From Thermoclostridium caenicola (GTDB lineage Bacteria > Bacillota > Clostridia > DSM-8532), in assembly GCF_900142095.1 (NCBI RefSeq), contig NZ_FQZP01000005.1, forward strand, positions 51,055 to 115,054: DNA of 64,000 nt, in the 5' to 3' direction. Below the pieces are notes generated by a model. It was not told the DNA's origin. It did not search any database and saw only the letters and a program-made list of their open reading frames with translations. Positions 38,575 to 47,114 of the stretch are shown here, piece by piece. The position numbers and the translations under genes are program-made. The first letter of the stretch is position 1; each line of letters starts with the position of its first letter.

Positions 38575-38671
38575 TGAACAAAGGCGTTCATCATATCATG
38601 CGGGAACAGTCCGTAAGCTGGCTTTTTTTTGCGGCTGTTCAGGCATGTGCATGATGTGGTGAGCGCCTTTT
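38575..38671 (+). promoter_or_regulatory. ANTAR-type hairpin overlapping a terminator-like fold (guaA leader)
   Basis: TGAAC-AAAGGC-GTTCA (38575-38590), the same hairpin as in the gltB leader, with identity continuing through TCATAT. The segment AAAGGCGTTCA (38580-38590) pairs with TGAGCGCCTTT (38660-38670), and an inner arm GAACAG/CTGTTC closes the loop. Only four T follow, so termination may be weaker than in the other three leaders. Confidence 0.65.
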
Positions 38672-38750
38672 ATGATACCTCGGCGCAGCGCGCCCGGATT
38701 TCTGTACAGCAAGCAAATCTGACAGCAATAAAGGACAGGATGGTGTAAAG

Positions 38751-40274
38751 ATGAGCGAACTCTTGTTGGTATTGGATTTTGGGGGACAATACAAGGAACT
38801 GATTGCCCGCACCGTTCGCTCCCACTCGGTTTATTCCGAAATCTGGCCCGGTCATACAAGCGCGGAAAAAATCAGGGAACTGAATCCCATTGGCATCATT
38901 TTGACGGGAGGCCCCCACAGCGTTTACCTGCCCGACTCACCAAAATGCGATCCCGGGATCTTTAAACTGGGAATACCCATTCTGGGTATTTGCTACGGGA
39001 TGCAGCTCATGTGCCACATGCTTGGAGGCACCGTGGAGGCCTGTGAAAAAAGCGAATACGGAAGGGTGAAAGCCCGCCTGAAAACCTGTTCACCGTTGTT
39101 CAGGGATATTCCGGAGCAGAACACGGTGCTCATGAGCCATACCGATCTGGTGAGCAAACTTCCGGACGGCTTTGTGGCCATTGCTGAAACCGACCATTGC
39201 TCCCATGCCGCCTGTGAAAACCCGGCGCAAAAGCTCTACGGCGTCCAGTTCCATCCTGAGGTTGAGCACACCGATAACGGCCGAAGGATTATCGGCAATT
39301 TCCTTTTTGACGTCTGCGGCGCAAAAGGCGATTACCACCTGGACGACTATATCGAGACCCAGATCCAAAAGATACGGGAGAAGGTGGGCGACCAAAAGGT
39401 CCTGCTTGCCCTGTCCGGCGGTGTGGACAGCTCCGTATGCGCCAGCCTGCTGTCCAAAGCCATCCCCGGACAGCTTACATGCATCTTTGTGGATCACGGC
39501 TTCATGCGCTATAAGGAGGGTGATGAGATCGAACGGGTCTTTTCGGCCATGGATCTCAACTTTATCCGGGTTAACGCCGAAGATCGCTTCCTGGCAAAAC
39601 TGAAGGGCGTAACAGCGCCGGAGCAGAAGCGGAAGCTCATCGGCGAGGAGTTCATCCGGGTTTTTGAGGAGGAAGCCGCAAAACTTGGCGATATTCCCTT
39701 CCTGGCCCAGGGCACCATCTATCCCGACGTGATCGAGTCGGGCGGAAAACTCGGCGCAACCATCAAAAGCCACCACAACGTGGGCGGCCTGCCTGAAAAA
39801 CTGGCTTTCAAGGAGATCATCGAGCCCCTGTCCGGGCTATTCAAGGACGAGGTGCGTGTGCTCGGAAGGAAACTGGGCCTTCCCACGTCCCTCACAGAGA
39901 GGCAGCCTTTCCCGGGCCCGGGGCTGGCCATCCGTGTGCTGGGCGAGGTGACCAGGGAAAAGCTGGAGATCGTCCGCCTGGCAGACCATATTATGTGTGA
40001 AGAGATCGGCAAGCTCAGGCGCAAGCCTGAACAATACTTTGCTGTTTACACCGGTGCCTATTCTGTGGGCGTCAAGGGTGACGACCGGACCTACGATTCG
40101 GTAATTGCCCTGCGGGCCGTACATACCAGTGATTTCATGACCTGCGAGTACGCTCCGCTTTCCCATAAAGTCTTAAGCCGTATCGCTTCGCGGATCACTC
40201 GTGAAATTCCCTCAGTAAGCCGCGTGGTGTATGATATTACATCCAAACCGCCCGCGACGGTGGAGTGGGAGTAG
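38751..40274 (+). CDS. guaA: GMP synthase, glutamine-hydrolysing
   Basis: 507 residues. N-terminal class I glutamine amidotransferase with [33 protein letters not shown] (Cys nucleophile) and [13 protein letters not shown] pyrophosphatase domain with [17 protein letters not shown]-terminal dimerisation domain ending in [10 protein letters not shown], the family's invariant end. Converts XMP to GMP using glutamine. Its leader carries the same AAAGGC switch as glnN and gltB, which points to control by nitrogen or glutamine status rather than by purines; no guanine riboswitch is seen. Confidence 0.97.
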   Translation: MSELLLVLDFGGQYKELIARTVRSHSVYSEIWPGHTSAEKIRELNPIGIILTGGPHSVYLPDSPKCDPGIFKLGIPILGICYGMQLMCHMLGGTVEACEKSEYGRVKARLKTCSPLFRDIPEQNTVLMSHTDLVSKLPDGFVAIAETDHCSHAACENPAQKLYGVQFHPEVEHTDNGRRIIGNFLFDVCGAKGDYHLDDYIETQIQKIREKVGDQKVLLALSGGVDSSVCASLLSKAIPGQLTCIFVDHGFMRYKEGDEIERVFSAMDLNFIRVNAEDRFLAKLKGVTAPEQKRKLIGEEFIRVFEEEAAKLGDIPFLAQGTIYPDVIESGGKLGATIKSHHNVGGLPEKLAFKEIIEPLSGLFKDEVRVLGRKLGLPTSLTERQPFPGPGLAIRVLGEVTREKLEIVRLADHIMCEEIGKLRRKPEQYFAVYTGAYSVGVKGDDRTYDSVIALRAVHTSDFMTCEYAPLSHKVLSRIASRITREIPSVSRVVYDITSKPPATVEWE

Positions 40275-40282
40275 AGGTTTTT

Positions 40283-40615
40283 ATGAAAATCGGAGCAATA
40301 ATATGTTTCATTCTGGCCGTATTCTTTTTCGTCATGGCAATCCTCTTCGCTCTGCTAAAAGAAAAAGGCGCACTGCTCATCAGCGGATTTAATACCATGC
40401 CCAAATCGGAGCGGGAAAAGTATGATAAAACGAAAATGAGCAAAGAAATGAGAAATGCTCTCTTTCTTTGGTTTCTCATTTTGCTTTCAGGAACGGTGCT
40501 GGCTTATCTTATCGGTGAATATTGTGCATATATAGCGCTTGCCGTTTGGTTGATCGTATTTTTTAAAGGTATGCATCTCGATCCGGAAAAAGCGTTCAAG
40601 AAATACAAGAAATGA
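40283..40615 (+). CDS. DUF3784-type small membrane protein
   Basis: 110 residues: an N-terminal membrane helix (MKIGAIICFILAVFFFVMAILFALL), a cytoplasmic loop with LISGFNTMPKSEREKYDKTKMSKEMRNALF, and two more helices. The loop with the GFNTMPKSEREKYD element is what marks DUF3784, a Firmicutes family of unknown function. ATG 40283 has GAGG 5 nt before it; the longer frame from 40265 overlaps guaA and has no ribosome site. It lies 8 bp after guaA and probably shares its transcript, ending at the terminator that follows. Confidence 0.85.
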   Translation: MKIGAIICFILAVFFFVMAILFALLKEKGALLISGFNTMPKSEREKYDKTKMSKEMRNALFLWFLILLSGTVLAYLIGEYCAYIALAVWLIVFFKGMHLDPEKAFKKYKK

Positions 40616-40627
40616 CGGGTTACAACA

Positions 40628-40672
40628 AAACAGGCGCCTTGTCCCTATCTAATCCCGGGGCGGCGCCTGTTT
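40628..40672. terminator. Terminator between DUF3784 and PPOX genes
   Basis: An 11-bp perfect stem, AAACAGGCGCC (40628-40638) with GGCGCCTGTTT (40662-40672). It serves both convergent genes. Confidence 0.8.
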
Positions 40673-40694
40673 GCTTAACTTGAGTCTTATCATC

Positions 40695-41174
40695 TCATCC
40701 CCCAACCAGTTCCTTGGCCTGCTTGCCGGTCATGTGTTCGATGTCGATGGCGACAATATGCGCTCTTGTGCAGCCTTCTATCTCTCTTCTCTTATTCTCT
40801 TCAGGCTGATCCCCCGAGTATTTTTCAACCAGGGCCCTGAAAGCTTCCAGCCGCTCATCGCCTTCTGCGATTCTTGCTTTTCCGAATACGATGGCGCTTC
40901 GGAAGTAGCTGGTATATTTTTCGCTGACAATGGTGTCCTGGTAAATCACCGCAAAGGATACCTTCGGGTGTTTCATCATGGCATCCATTTTATGACCGGA
41001 CATCGCCGAATGGAAATAGATTTTGCCGTTATGGTAAACATAGTTGATGGGAACAGCATAGGGGTAATCCTCATCGCCCAGGCAGGCCAAAACGCCGTTT
41101 GAACCTCTTTCCAGAACCGCTATGGTTTCTTCCGGAGACATGAGCTGCCTGCCCCTTCTCATTTCCCTGAACAT
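40695..41174 (-). CDS. Pyridoxamine 5'-phosphate oxidase-family flavoprotein (NimA-like)
   Basis: 159 residues with the split-barrel flavin fold: MRRGRQLMSPEETIAVLERGSNGVLACLGDEDYPYAVPINYVYHNGKIYFHSAMSGHKMDAM is the usual start of the 5-nitroimidazole-resistance-like group. It likely binds FMN or F420-like flavin or heme and reduces small molecules; the substrate is not known. GGAGG lies before the ATG. Single gene between a terminator and a 125-bp gap to the truncated UV endonuclease gene. Confidence 0.85.
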   Translation of the reverse strand: MFREMRRGRQLMSPEETIAVLERGSNGVLACLGDEDYPYAVPINYVYHNGKIYFHSAMSGHKMDAMMKHPKVSFAVIYQDTIVSEKYTSYFRSAIVFGKARIAEGDERLEAFRALVEKYSGDQPEENKRREIEGCTRAHIVAIDIEHMTGKQAKELVGG

Positions 41175-41298
41175 CCCTCATCCTCCTGTCCGTCGTACAC
41201 ACCTGTAATCTTTGGAACTCTTCCCCATGGCGGAAGCTATTGCGGAACAGTCCATGGTTAGAGTCTAAAGGGAGCGCCAGGTTTTGTCAATCAGGCTG

Positions 41299-42102
41299 TT
41301 ACAGAAAAAAGTAGTACGAATGGAGCAAATGATCCATAGCGTATTTCTCGGCAAGTTTCTTCAGGAAGCTTTTGACCGTACCAGGGCTGGCCTTTTGCTG
41401 CCGGTATCTTTCCAGGCGTTTGTGGAAGGCCTGCCACTCCTTTTCTGACGCTTCCCTGTTGATGCATTCCCACACCAATAACATGGCTTCTGTATGGCTT
41501 TCGATATCCCCCATGTTCTCCAGCCCTTGCTGGATGAGCTTGTAAAAAGTCACCGGCGTCAGGCCATCCCTTTTCCCGATCATTTCAGTGAGCTCGGCAT
41601 ATACGACCGGCGATCTTTCAAGGATGCTGTACTTATATCTGTCCCATTCCATTTGAAGCGCGTCAAAGCTCAGATCCTCAGTAGTGCAATGGATGCACTT
41701 GACACAGGACAAATTCTTATCCTTAACCTCCAGCATGATGTCGATGTCTTCCCTGTCCAATGCTTCATAAAAGGCCATGAACCTTTCAATATCAATGGTA
41801 TCCGAATGATAGCCCTTCTTTTTTTGCTTAGCTTGCTGAGAATAATGGATTTTCTGGGGACCGTCCTGCTCCCGCCAGGTGGAGCGGCATCGCTCAATCC
41901 AGATAAACTCGTCCCTTTCTCCATCGCACGGATTGGCTTCATGGTGGAGATTGTCAAAGACCACCGGGATGTTCAGCTGCGTCCCGATGCCATATACATC
42001 CCGGATATTGAATATCCTGTCATCATTCTCTATGATCAGGCGTCTTTTAATGCTCTGGTATTCCTTTCGATCCCCGGATTTGAAAGATGATTTTATTATG
42101 CA
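41299..42102 (-). pseudogene. UV damage endonuclease (UvsE/UVDE), N-terminally truncated
   Basis: The frame, read from 42102, gives KRRLIIENDDRIFNIRDVYGIGTQLNIPVVFDNLHHEANPCDGE and on, with DGPQKIHYSQQ, all from the second half of the TIM-barrel UvsE family. An in-frame TGA at 42103-42105 closes the frame upstream, and no frame between it and the FeoB terminator encodes the missing N-terminal half (about 190 residues). No start codon with a ribosome site serves it. The C-terminal remainder (to 41299) is open over 267 codons without damage, so the truncation may be recent. A short active product is unlikely. Confidence 0.75.
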
Positions 42103-42173
42103 TCAGATGCCTGCCCAATAATCCGTACCGGCAAAAAAGGTGTGTGCAGGTGGCCATTGATTTCCGCTCACCA

Positions 42174-42212
42174 AAAAAGAGTGCCCCTTAACTCAGAAAC
42201 TGCGTTAAGGGG
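42174..42212 (-). terminator. Terminator of the feo operon
   Basis: CCCCTTAAC (42184-42192) pairs with GTTAAGGGG (42204-42212). On the minus strand it is followed by CACTC and six T (42174-42179). Confidence 0.8.
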
Positions 42213-42278
42213 CCGGATCGATGCGCATAATCATCAGGGGTTCAACTTGAAGTTATGTTGTGGCTATGCGACAGGCAA

Positions 42279-42467
42279 TCATTTTTTATCTTCCTGTCCC
42301 GTATGGCACACGGAAGCGCTCGGACACTCACTGCAGCCGCATCCGCAGCTGATGGACTGCCCTTTGGCCTTCTTTTTCGCCATGCTGGCAATGATCCCGA
42401 TAACCGCAGCAAGCAGCAGAGCCACAATGACAATGTTTGCAATATTATCAGCGATAAACTGGAGCAT
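42279..42467 (-). CDS. FeoB-associated Cys-rich membrane protein
   Basis: 62 residues: one membrane helix (IANIVIVALLLAAVIGIIASM), a basic stretch KKKAKGQ, and a Cys-rich tail SCGCGCSECPSASVCHTG with five Cys. This is the layout of the small FeoB-associated proteins found after feoB in Firmicutes, where the Cys tail may shuttle ferrous iron. Located 90 bp after feoB and before the operon terminator. Confidence 0.9.
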   Translation of the reverse strand: MLQFIADNIANIVIVALLLAAVIGIIASMAKKKAKGQSISCGCGCSECPSASVCHTGQEDKK

Positions 42468-42557
42468 GGTCCTCCCTCCTTTGTCAACATACTCCTTCTG
42501 TCCCGACAGCCCGCCCGGCTGTTTTTTGCCATCTGGGCGCGGAAGATTCAGTGTTCC

Positions 42558-44714
42558 TTATATGTTTGCGCTCACCGTAGCGGCCTTCAGTTTTCTTTCG
42601 TTACTCGGCTTAAGCAGCAGGTACAGGAAAAACGCCACTGCCAGGATGGCCACAACCGTTCCTGCGCTGAAGCCATTACCTGCAAACAGGCTTCCAAGCT
42701 GGTAAACACTGAGGGCTACCACATAGGCAAACAGGGTTTGATAACCGACTGCAAAGATGGTCCATTTGCCGCTGTTCATTTCCCTTCTGATGGCACCGAT
42801 GGCCGCAAAACAGGGCGCACAGAGCAGATTGAACAGCAGGAACGAGTAAGCAGAGAGCGCGGTGAAGCTGGCGGCCAGAAGTCCCCAGATTTCCTGCCCG
42901 TCCTCGGCCACTTCTGCAAAACCATACAGAACGCCAAGGGTACCCACTACGCTTTCCTTGGCAACCAGACCGGTAAGCGAAGCCACCGCTGCTTCCCAGA
43001 AGCCCCAGCCCAGAGGCGCAAAAATGGGGGCGATGATGCTTCCGAGTTTAGCCAGGAAACCGTCGTCGAGATCCTCCACCATGGTGAACTGACCGTCCAC
43101 AATGCCGAAGTTGGAGGCGAACCAGATGACGATGGTGCACAGCAGGATAACGGTCCCCGCCTTCCTGATGAAGGACCAGGCACGCTCCCACATGCTGCGC
43201 AGCACGTTGCCGGCCAAAGGCCTGTGATAAGGAGGAAGTTCCATAACAAAGGGCGCCGGATCCCCGGAGAACAATTTCGTCTTCTTCAGAATAATCCCTG
43301 AACATATGATGGCGATAATACCTGCAAAGTATGCGCTGGGCGCCACCCACCAGGCGCCACCGAACAGCGCGCCGGAAATCAGGGCAATGATGGGCAGCTT
43401 TGCGCCGCAGGGTATGAAGGTGGTTACCGTAATGGTCATCCGGCGGTCCCGTTCATTTTCGATGGTACGGGAAGCCATGATACCCGGAACCCCGCAGCCG
43501 CTGCCGATAAGAATGGGAATAAAAGATTTACCCGACAGGCCGAATTTACGGAAGATGCGGTCCATGATGAAGGCAACTCGTGCCATATAACCGCAATCCT
43601 CAAGGATGGCCAGGAAGAGAAAGAGCACCAGCATTTGCGGCACAAATCCCAATACGGCGCCGACGCCGCCGACGATACCATCCAGAATCAGGGACTGGAG
43701 CCAGTCGGCTGTACCGATGGATGACAGGAAACCTTCCACTGCCGGCGGGATGATCTCACCGAAAAGCACGTCATTGGTCCAGTCGGTCACCCACGTACCT
43801 ACCGTTGTAACTGAGATGAAGTAAACACAGAACATGACCAGCGCGAAGATGGGCAGGGCAAGCCACCTGTTGGTTAAAACCCTGTCTATCTTGTCCGAGG
43901 TGGTCATTTTCACGTTGCTCTTGCGCTTATAGCAATCCTTGATGATGGAGGCTATATACAGGTAACGTTCATTGGTGATGATGCTCTCCGAGTCATCATC
44001 CAGCTCATTTTCACACTGGCTGACAATATCCTCAATACGGCTCTTGAGGGCATCATCAAAAGCCATGCGCTCCATGACCTTGATGTCGCGCTCAAAAACC
44101 TTGATGGCCGTCCAGCGCATCTGTTTTTCATCCACCTTGCCGTGCAGCAGTTCCTCGATGCCTGCAAGCGCCTGTTCAATATTCTCAGAAAAACGATGCC
44201 GCGGAACCATGGGAACCTTGTTTTGGGCAAGCTCAACAGCCTTTTCAGCTGCATCGGCAATACCGGAGCGCTTTAAGGCCGATATCCCGACAACCGGACA
44301 CCCCAGTTTTTCAGAGAGTTTATCCAGGTTAATCTTATCCCCGTTCTTTTCCACCACATCCATCATGTTGACGGCTATAACCATGGGGATACCCAGTTCG
44401 GCCAGCTGGGTGGTCAGATAAAGGTTGCGCTCCATGTTGGATCCGTCAACGATGTTGATAATGGCATCGGGGTTCTCCCCGGTGAGATAATCCCGTGCAA
44501 CGACCTCCTCCAGCGTATACGGCGAGAGGGAATAGATACCCGGCAAATCCACAATGGTGACATCCCGGTATGTATCGCTCCTGAGCTTGCCTTCCTTTTT
44601 CTCAATGGTTACGCCCGGCCAGTTGCCAACGTACTGGTTGGAACCGGTCAGCGCGTTGAACAGTGTCGTTTTGCCGCTGTTCGGATTGCCCGCAAGTGCA
44701 ATTTTGATCGGCAT
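42558..44714 (-). CDS. feoB: Ferrous iron transport protein FeoB
   Basis: 718 residues. The N-terminal G domain has GNPNSGKTTLFNALTG (G1), VDLPGIYSL (G3) and AVNMMD (G4-like), then a helical regulatory domain, and the membrane part with the Gate motifs (SGCGVPGIMASR with its Cys, FIPCGAKLPI). Main ferrous iron importer under anoxic conditions. AGGAGGAAG lies before the ATG. It follows two feoA genes after a 103-bp gap containing a further DtxR-type operator, which may add separate control. Confidence 0.97.
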   Translation of the reverse strand: MPIKIALAGNPNSGKTTLFNALTGSNQYVGNWPGVTIEKKEGKLRSDTYRDVTIVDLPGIYSLSPYTLEEVVARDYLTGENPDAIINIVDGSNMERNLYLTTQLAELGIPMVIAVNMMDVVEKNGDKINLDKLSEKLGCPVVGISALKRSGIADAAEKAVELAQNKVPMVPRHRFSENIEQALAGIEELLHGKVDEKQMRWTAIKVFERDIKVMERMAFDDALKSRIEDIVSQCENELDDDSESIITNERYLYIASIIKDCYKRKSNVKMTTSDKIDRVLTNRWLALPIFALVMFCVYFISVTTVGTWVTDWTNDVLFGEIIPPAVEGFLSSIGTADWLQSLILDGIVGGVGAVLGFVPQMLVLFLFLAILEDCGYMARVAFIMDRIFRKFGLSGKSFIPILIGSGCGVPGIMASRTIENERDRRMTITVTTFIPCGAKLPIIALISGALFGGAWWVAPSAYFAGIIAIICSGIILKKTKLFSGDPAPFVMELPPYHRPLAGNVLRSMWERAWSFIRKAGTVILLCTIVIWFASNFGIVDGQFTMVEDLDDGFLAKLGSIIAPIFAPLGWGFWEAAVASLTGLVAKESVVGTLGVLYGFAEVAEDGQEIWGLLAASFTALSAYSFLLFNLLCAPCFAAIGAIRREMNSGKWTIFAVGYQTLFAYVVALSVYQLGSLFAGNGFSAGTVVAILAVAFFLYLLLKPSNERKLKAATVSANI

Positions 44715-44758
44715 GTTTCCTCTTCCTCCTCAAAAACTGAATGAAGCCTGTTCCAGGG

Positions 44759-44811
44759 GTTAGATTTAACTAACTTTCTGGCAAAATAAATAGGAAAACG
44801 TAACGTTTCCT
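44759..44811 (-). promoter_or_regulatory. DtxR-type operator and hairpin in front of feoB
   Basis: GTTAGATTTAACTAAC (44759-44774) is a near-palindrome of the same type as the two operators before feoA. Just upstream (44792-44811) AGGAAACG/CGTTTTCCT forms a hairpin with an AT-rich tail, a possible weak terminator after feoA. Together they suggest a secondary control point between feoA and feoB. Confidence 0.5.
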
Positions 44812-44816
44812 GTTGG

Positions 44817-45038
44817 TTATTCGACCTCTATCATTTCAGCATCGGCTTTGCGCAGGGATAATTCATATCCGCGCACGGTCACCTCGATGGGATCCCCAAG
44901 GGGCGCCACCTTGCGCACATAGATTTCAGTGCCTTTTGTGATGCCCATGTCCATAATCCTGCGCCTTACAGCTCCCTGCCCGTTTACCTTCTTAACCGTA
45001 ACCGTTCGCCCACAGGCCACTTCCTTTAAAACCTCCAT
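44817..45038 (-). CDS. feoA: FeoA-domain protein (second copy)
   Basis: 73 residues with the SH3-like FeoA fold: MEVLKEVACGRTVTVKKVNGQGAVRRRIMDMGITKGTEIYVRKVAPLGDPIEVTVRGYELSLRKADAEMIEVE, every element of the family being present (the sequence is split here only by its landmarks RRRIMDMGITKG and APLGDPIEV). Helps FeoB import ferrous iron from the cytoplasmic side. ATG 45038 has GGGAGA 9 nt upstream and gives the usual family length, so it is preferred over GTG 45065. Confidence 0.9.
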   Translation of the reverse strand: MEVLKEVACGRTVTVKKVNGQGAVRRRIMDMGITKGTEIYVRKVAPLGDPIEVTVRGYELSLRKADAEMIEVE

Positions 45039-45061
45039 GTTCTGCACTCTCCCTTCAAGGC

Positions 45062-45271
45062 TCACACCAGAATCTTTCCAGCCATCTCACGGCTGATGGC
45101 CACCCTTGAATTCTTGATGTTGACAATCAGGTTGCCGGCAATTTCATTGATGACTGTTACAGTCCCGCCAACAACGAACCCAAGGCTTTCAAGGAACTGC
45201 TTTACTTCCGGCTTGCCGCCGACCTTCCTGATGAGCCTTACCTCTCCTTCTTTTGCCATCGATAAGGGCAT
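45062..45271 (-). CDS. feoA: FeoA-domain protein (first copy)
   Basis: 69 residues: MPLSMAKEGEVRLIRKVGG, then VKQFLESLGFVVGGTVTVINEIAGN and RVAISREMAGKILV, a complete small FeoA domain, more divergent than the second copy. ATG 45271 has AGGAGG at 7-nt spacing; the other ATG at 45277 abuts it. First gene of the feo operon, directly behind the tandem operators. Double feoA before feoB is common in clostridia. Confidence 0.88.
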   Translation of the reverse strand: MPLSMAKEGEVRLIRKVGGKPEVKQFLESLGFVVGGTVTVINEIAGNLIVNIKNSRVAISREMAGKILV

Positions 45272-45330
45272 AGCCATTCCTCCTGTTCCGTTATCCCGCA
45301 GTATGCTGCGAAACAACCCATCCTACTCAA

Positions 45331-45383
45331 GTTAGTCTCAACTAATCCAATTATAGGTTAGTATAAACTAACTTGAATGTCAA
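45331..45383 (-). promoter_or_regulatory. feo promoter with tandem DtxR-type operators
   Basis: GTTAGTCTCAACTAAT (45331-45346) and GTTAGTATAAACTAAC (45357-45372) are two similar palindromes. A minus-strand TATAAT (45350-45355) lies between them, and TTGACA (45378-45383) lies upstream. A repressor on either site would block the polymerase. A DtxR-family regulator is encoded at 46686. The rest of the gap to 45631 shows no gene. Confidence 0.65.
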
Positions 45384-45631
45384 TAGGTCTGAAAATTTTT
45401 GCCTCGTTTTGTGATATCGTAAGAAACAAGACTCTCCCGTGATGCAAAGATTGGATATAATTACCAATTAAGATCATGGTAACGCGCATTCTGCATCTCC
45501 GACAGTTCCCAAATCTCTTATAATTCCCAGGTAACAGAATTGCAAGGCTTCGAAGTACTTCTTGATTTGTCATGGCATTTATGGCATACTTTTCATATAA
45601 ATATGAATTATATGATCACGGAGGAAATCAC

Positions 45632-45880
45632 ATGTCATTGCCAAAAGGTAAACATATTTTTGGAACAGTTAAGGTTGGAGAGCGGGGCCAAATTGTCATT
45701 CCAAAAGAAGCCAGGGAATTGTTCGGGATAAAACCGGGAGACACTCTGCTGGTTTTGGGTGATGAAGAAAAAGGGATTGCTGTCGTAAAAGCAGATGTCC
45801 TGCAGGACGTAGCGCTTAAAATTCTGAAGGGGTTTGGAGGGATCAAATCCGATGACAGACAGGATTGTGAGGATATTTGA
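45632..45880 (+). CDS. AbrB-family (SpoVT/AbrB) transcription regulator
   Basis: 82 residues: a swapped-hairpin AbrB domain with VKVGERGQIVIPKEARELFGIKPGDTLLVLGDEEKGIAVVKAD, followed by a short helix. ATG 45632 has GGAGG 7 nt upstream. Its end overlaps the start of the DUF998 membrane gene by 29 nt, so the two are co-translated. It probably represses its own operon; the target site is unknown. Confidence 0.9.
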   Translation: MSLPKGKHIFGTVKVGERGQIVIPKEARELFGIKPGDTLLVLGDEEKGIAVVKADVLQDVALKILKGFGGIKSDDRQDCEDI

Positions 45881-46508
45881 AGCAACCAATTTCGGATTTC
45901 TTCTGTTGCTCATAGCAGCCATTGGCGATGTGGTTATACCATTTGCTCTTGCACCGTTTTATCCAAAATATAACCATTTGACAATGGTCATGAGTTTGCT
46001 GGGCCATCGCAACTCACCGGTACATATCCTCTACAATTTCTGGCTCATTGCTGCCGGAATCATGTTCATTCTGGGCGGAGTCAATCTGTATGCGGTATAT
46101 TTCCCCGTTTCAGAGATGTTATCAAAAGCTTTGCTTCTCTGTATTATCATTTATGCTGTTGGGGGCTGCATATTATCCGGTATATTCCCAGTTGGGGAGA
46201 CAAAAGAACTGAAAACTTTATCTGAAAAGATACATGGGTTTGGTGCTGTTATAGGATTTTTGGCTTTACTCTTTGCTCCCCTGTTTACAGGTATTTTATC
46301 CATGCGCTTAAACCAGGCAGTTTGCGGCGTTATATCATTTGTATTCTTTGGTTTGGCCTTATTGTTTTTTGCTCTGTTTATCATGGGCGATAAGCCAGGT
46401 TTTGATGGTACTGTTGTTTCATACGAGGGATTATGGCAAAGGTTATCTTTGATTTGCATGTATGCGCCGATCATTATGGTGTCAGCGTATAATACAGCGA
46501 TAAAATGA
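45852..46508 (+). CDS. DUF998-type membrane protein
   Basis: 218 residues and about seven membrane helices. The DUF998 features are visible: a conserved-looking N-terminal helix pair with HRNSPVHILYNFWLIAAGI, then GIFPVGETKELKTLSEKIHGFGAVIGF, in which the FPxxE and IHxxGA elements mark the family. ATG 45852 follows GGAGGG at 10 nt. Often paired with AbrB-like regulators in Firmicutes; no biochemical function is known. Confidence 0.85.
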   Translation: MTDRIVRIFEATNFGFLLLLIAAIGDVVIPFALAPFYPKYNHLTMVMSLLGHRNSPVHILYNFWLIAAGIMFILGGVNLYAVYFPVSEMLSKALLLCIIIYAVGGCILSGIFPVGETKELKTLSEKIHGFGAVIGFLALLFAPLFTGILSMRLNQAVCGVISFVFFGLALLFFALFIMGDKPGFDGTVVSYEGLWQRLSLICMYAPIIMVSAYNTAIK

Positions 46509-46564
46509 AATGCAGGAAAGGGAGCAGAACATAAATGAATATTTTTATATAAAGAATCTTCACA

Positions 46565-46594
46565 ACGCCCGGCGGATGCCGGGTGTTATCTTTT
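46565..46594 (+). terminator. Terminator after the DUF998 gene
   Basis: ACGCCCGGC (46565-46573) pairs with GCCGGGTGT (46578-46586), loop GGAT, followed by TATCTTTT. Confidence 0.8.
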
Positions 46595-46685
46595 CGTTCA
46601 CCTGTTTGTTTTACGCAGAATATTGTGGTATTCTAAGACTAGCTTTATCTGCTGAGATGATCGAAAAAACATGGGGAGAAGCTGA

Positions 46686-47069
46686 ATGAGTGTGGATCTT
46701 CGTGAATCCGCGGAAATGTATCTGGAAACCATCCTGGTCTTATCACAGAAGCAACCTCAGGTCCGGTCCATCGATGTTGTGAACGCGCTGAACTACAAGA
46801 AGTCCAGCGTCAGTGTCGCCATGAAGAAGCTGCGCGAAAAACAGCTTATCCAGATGGACGAAGATGGCTTTATCACCCTGACCGAAGAAGGCAAAAAGAT
46901 TGCCGAGACCATGCTTGAGCGCCATAAACTCATATCGGACTGGCTTATTCAATTGGGCGTGGACAGAGAGATCGCCCTTGAGGACGCTTGCCGGATAGAG
47001 CATGTCATCAGCAATGAAAGCTTTGAGGCAATCAAAAAACATTTTCCGATAAACAAGGATAAAACCTGA
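46686..47069 (+). CDS. DtxR/MntR-family metal-dependent regulator
   Basis: 127 residues: a winged helix (about 1-62, RSIDVVNALNYKKSSVSVAMKKLREKQLI) and a metal-binding dimerisation domain with ETMLERHKLISDWLIQLGV, EDACRIEHVISNESFEAIKKHF, whose His and Glu are the usual ligands. There is no C-terminal SH3 domain, as in MntR. GGGGAGAAG precedes the ATG. It is the obvious candidate to bind the palindromes in front of feoA and feoB about 1.3 kb away. Iron or manganese as co-repressor cannot be told apart here. Confidence 0.9.
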   Translation: MSVDLRESAEMYLETILVLSQKQPQVRSIDVVNALNYKKSSVSVAMKKLREKQLIQMDEDGFITLTEEGKKIAETMLERHKLISDWLIQLGVDREIALEDACRIEHVISNESFEAIKKHFPINKDKT

Positions 47070-47114
47070 AAATCGGCTTATCCAACCTCATGACATGAAT
47101 TGCATGTTGTTCCG

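Noticed and set aside
38575..38671. Guanine riboswitch in front of guaA
   Set aside because: No purine aptamer core is seen; the leader is accounted for by the hairpin shared with the gltB operon.
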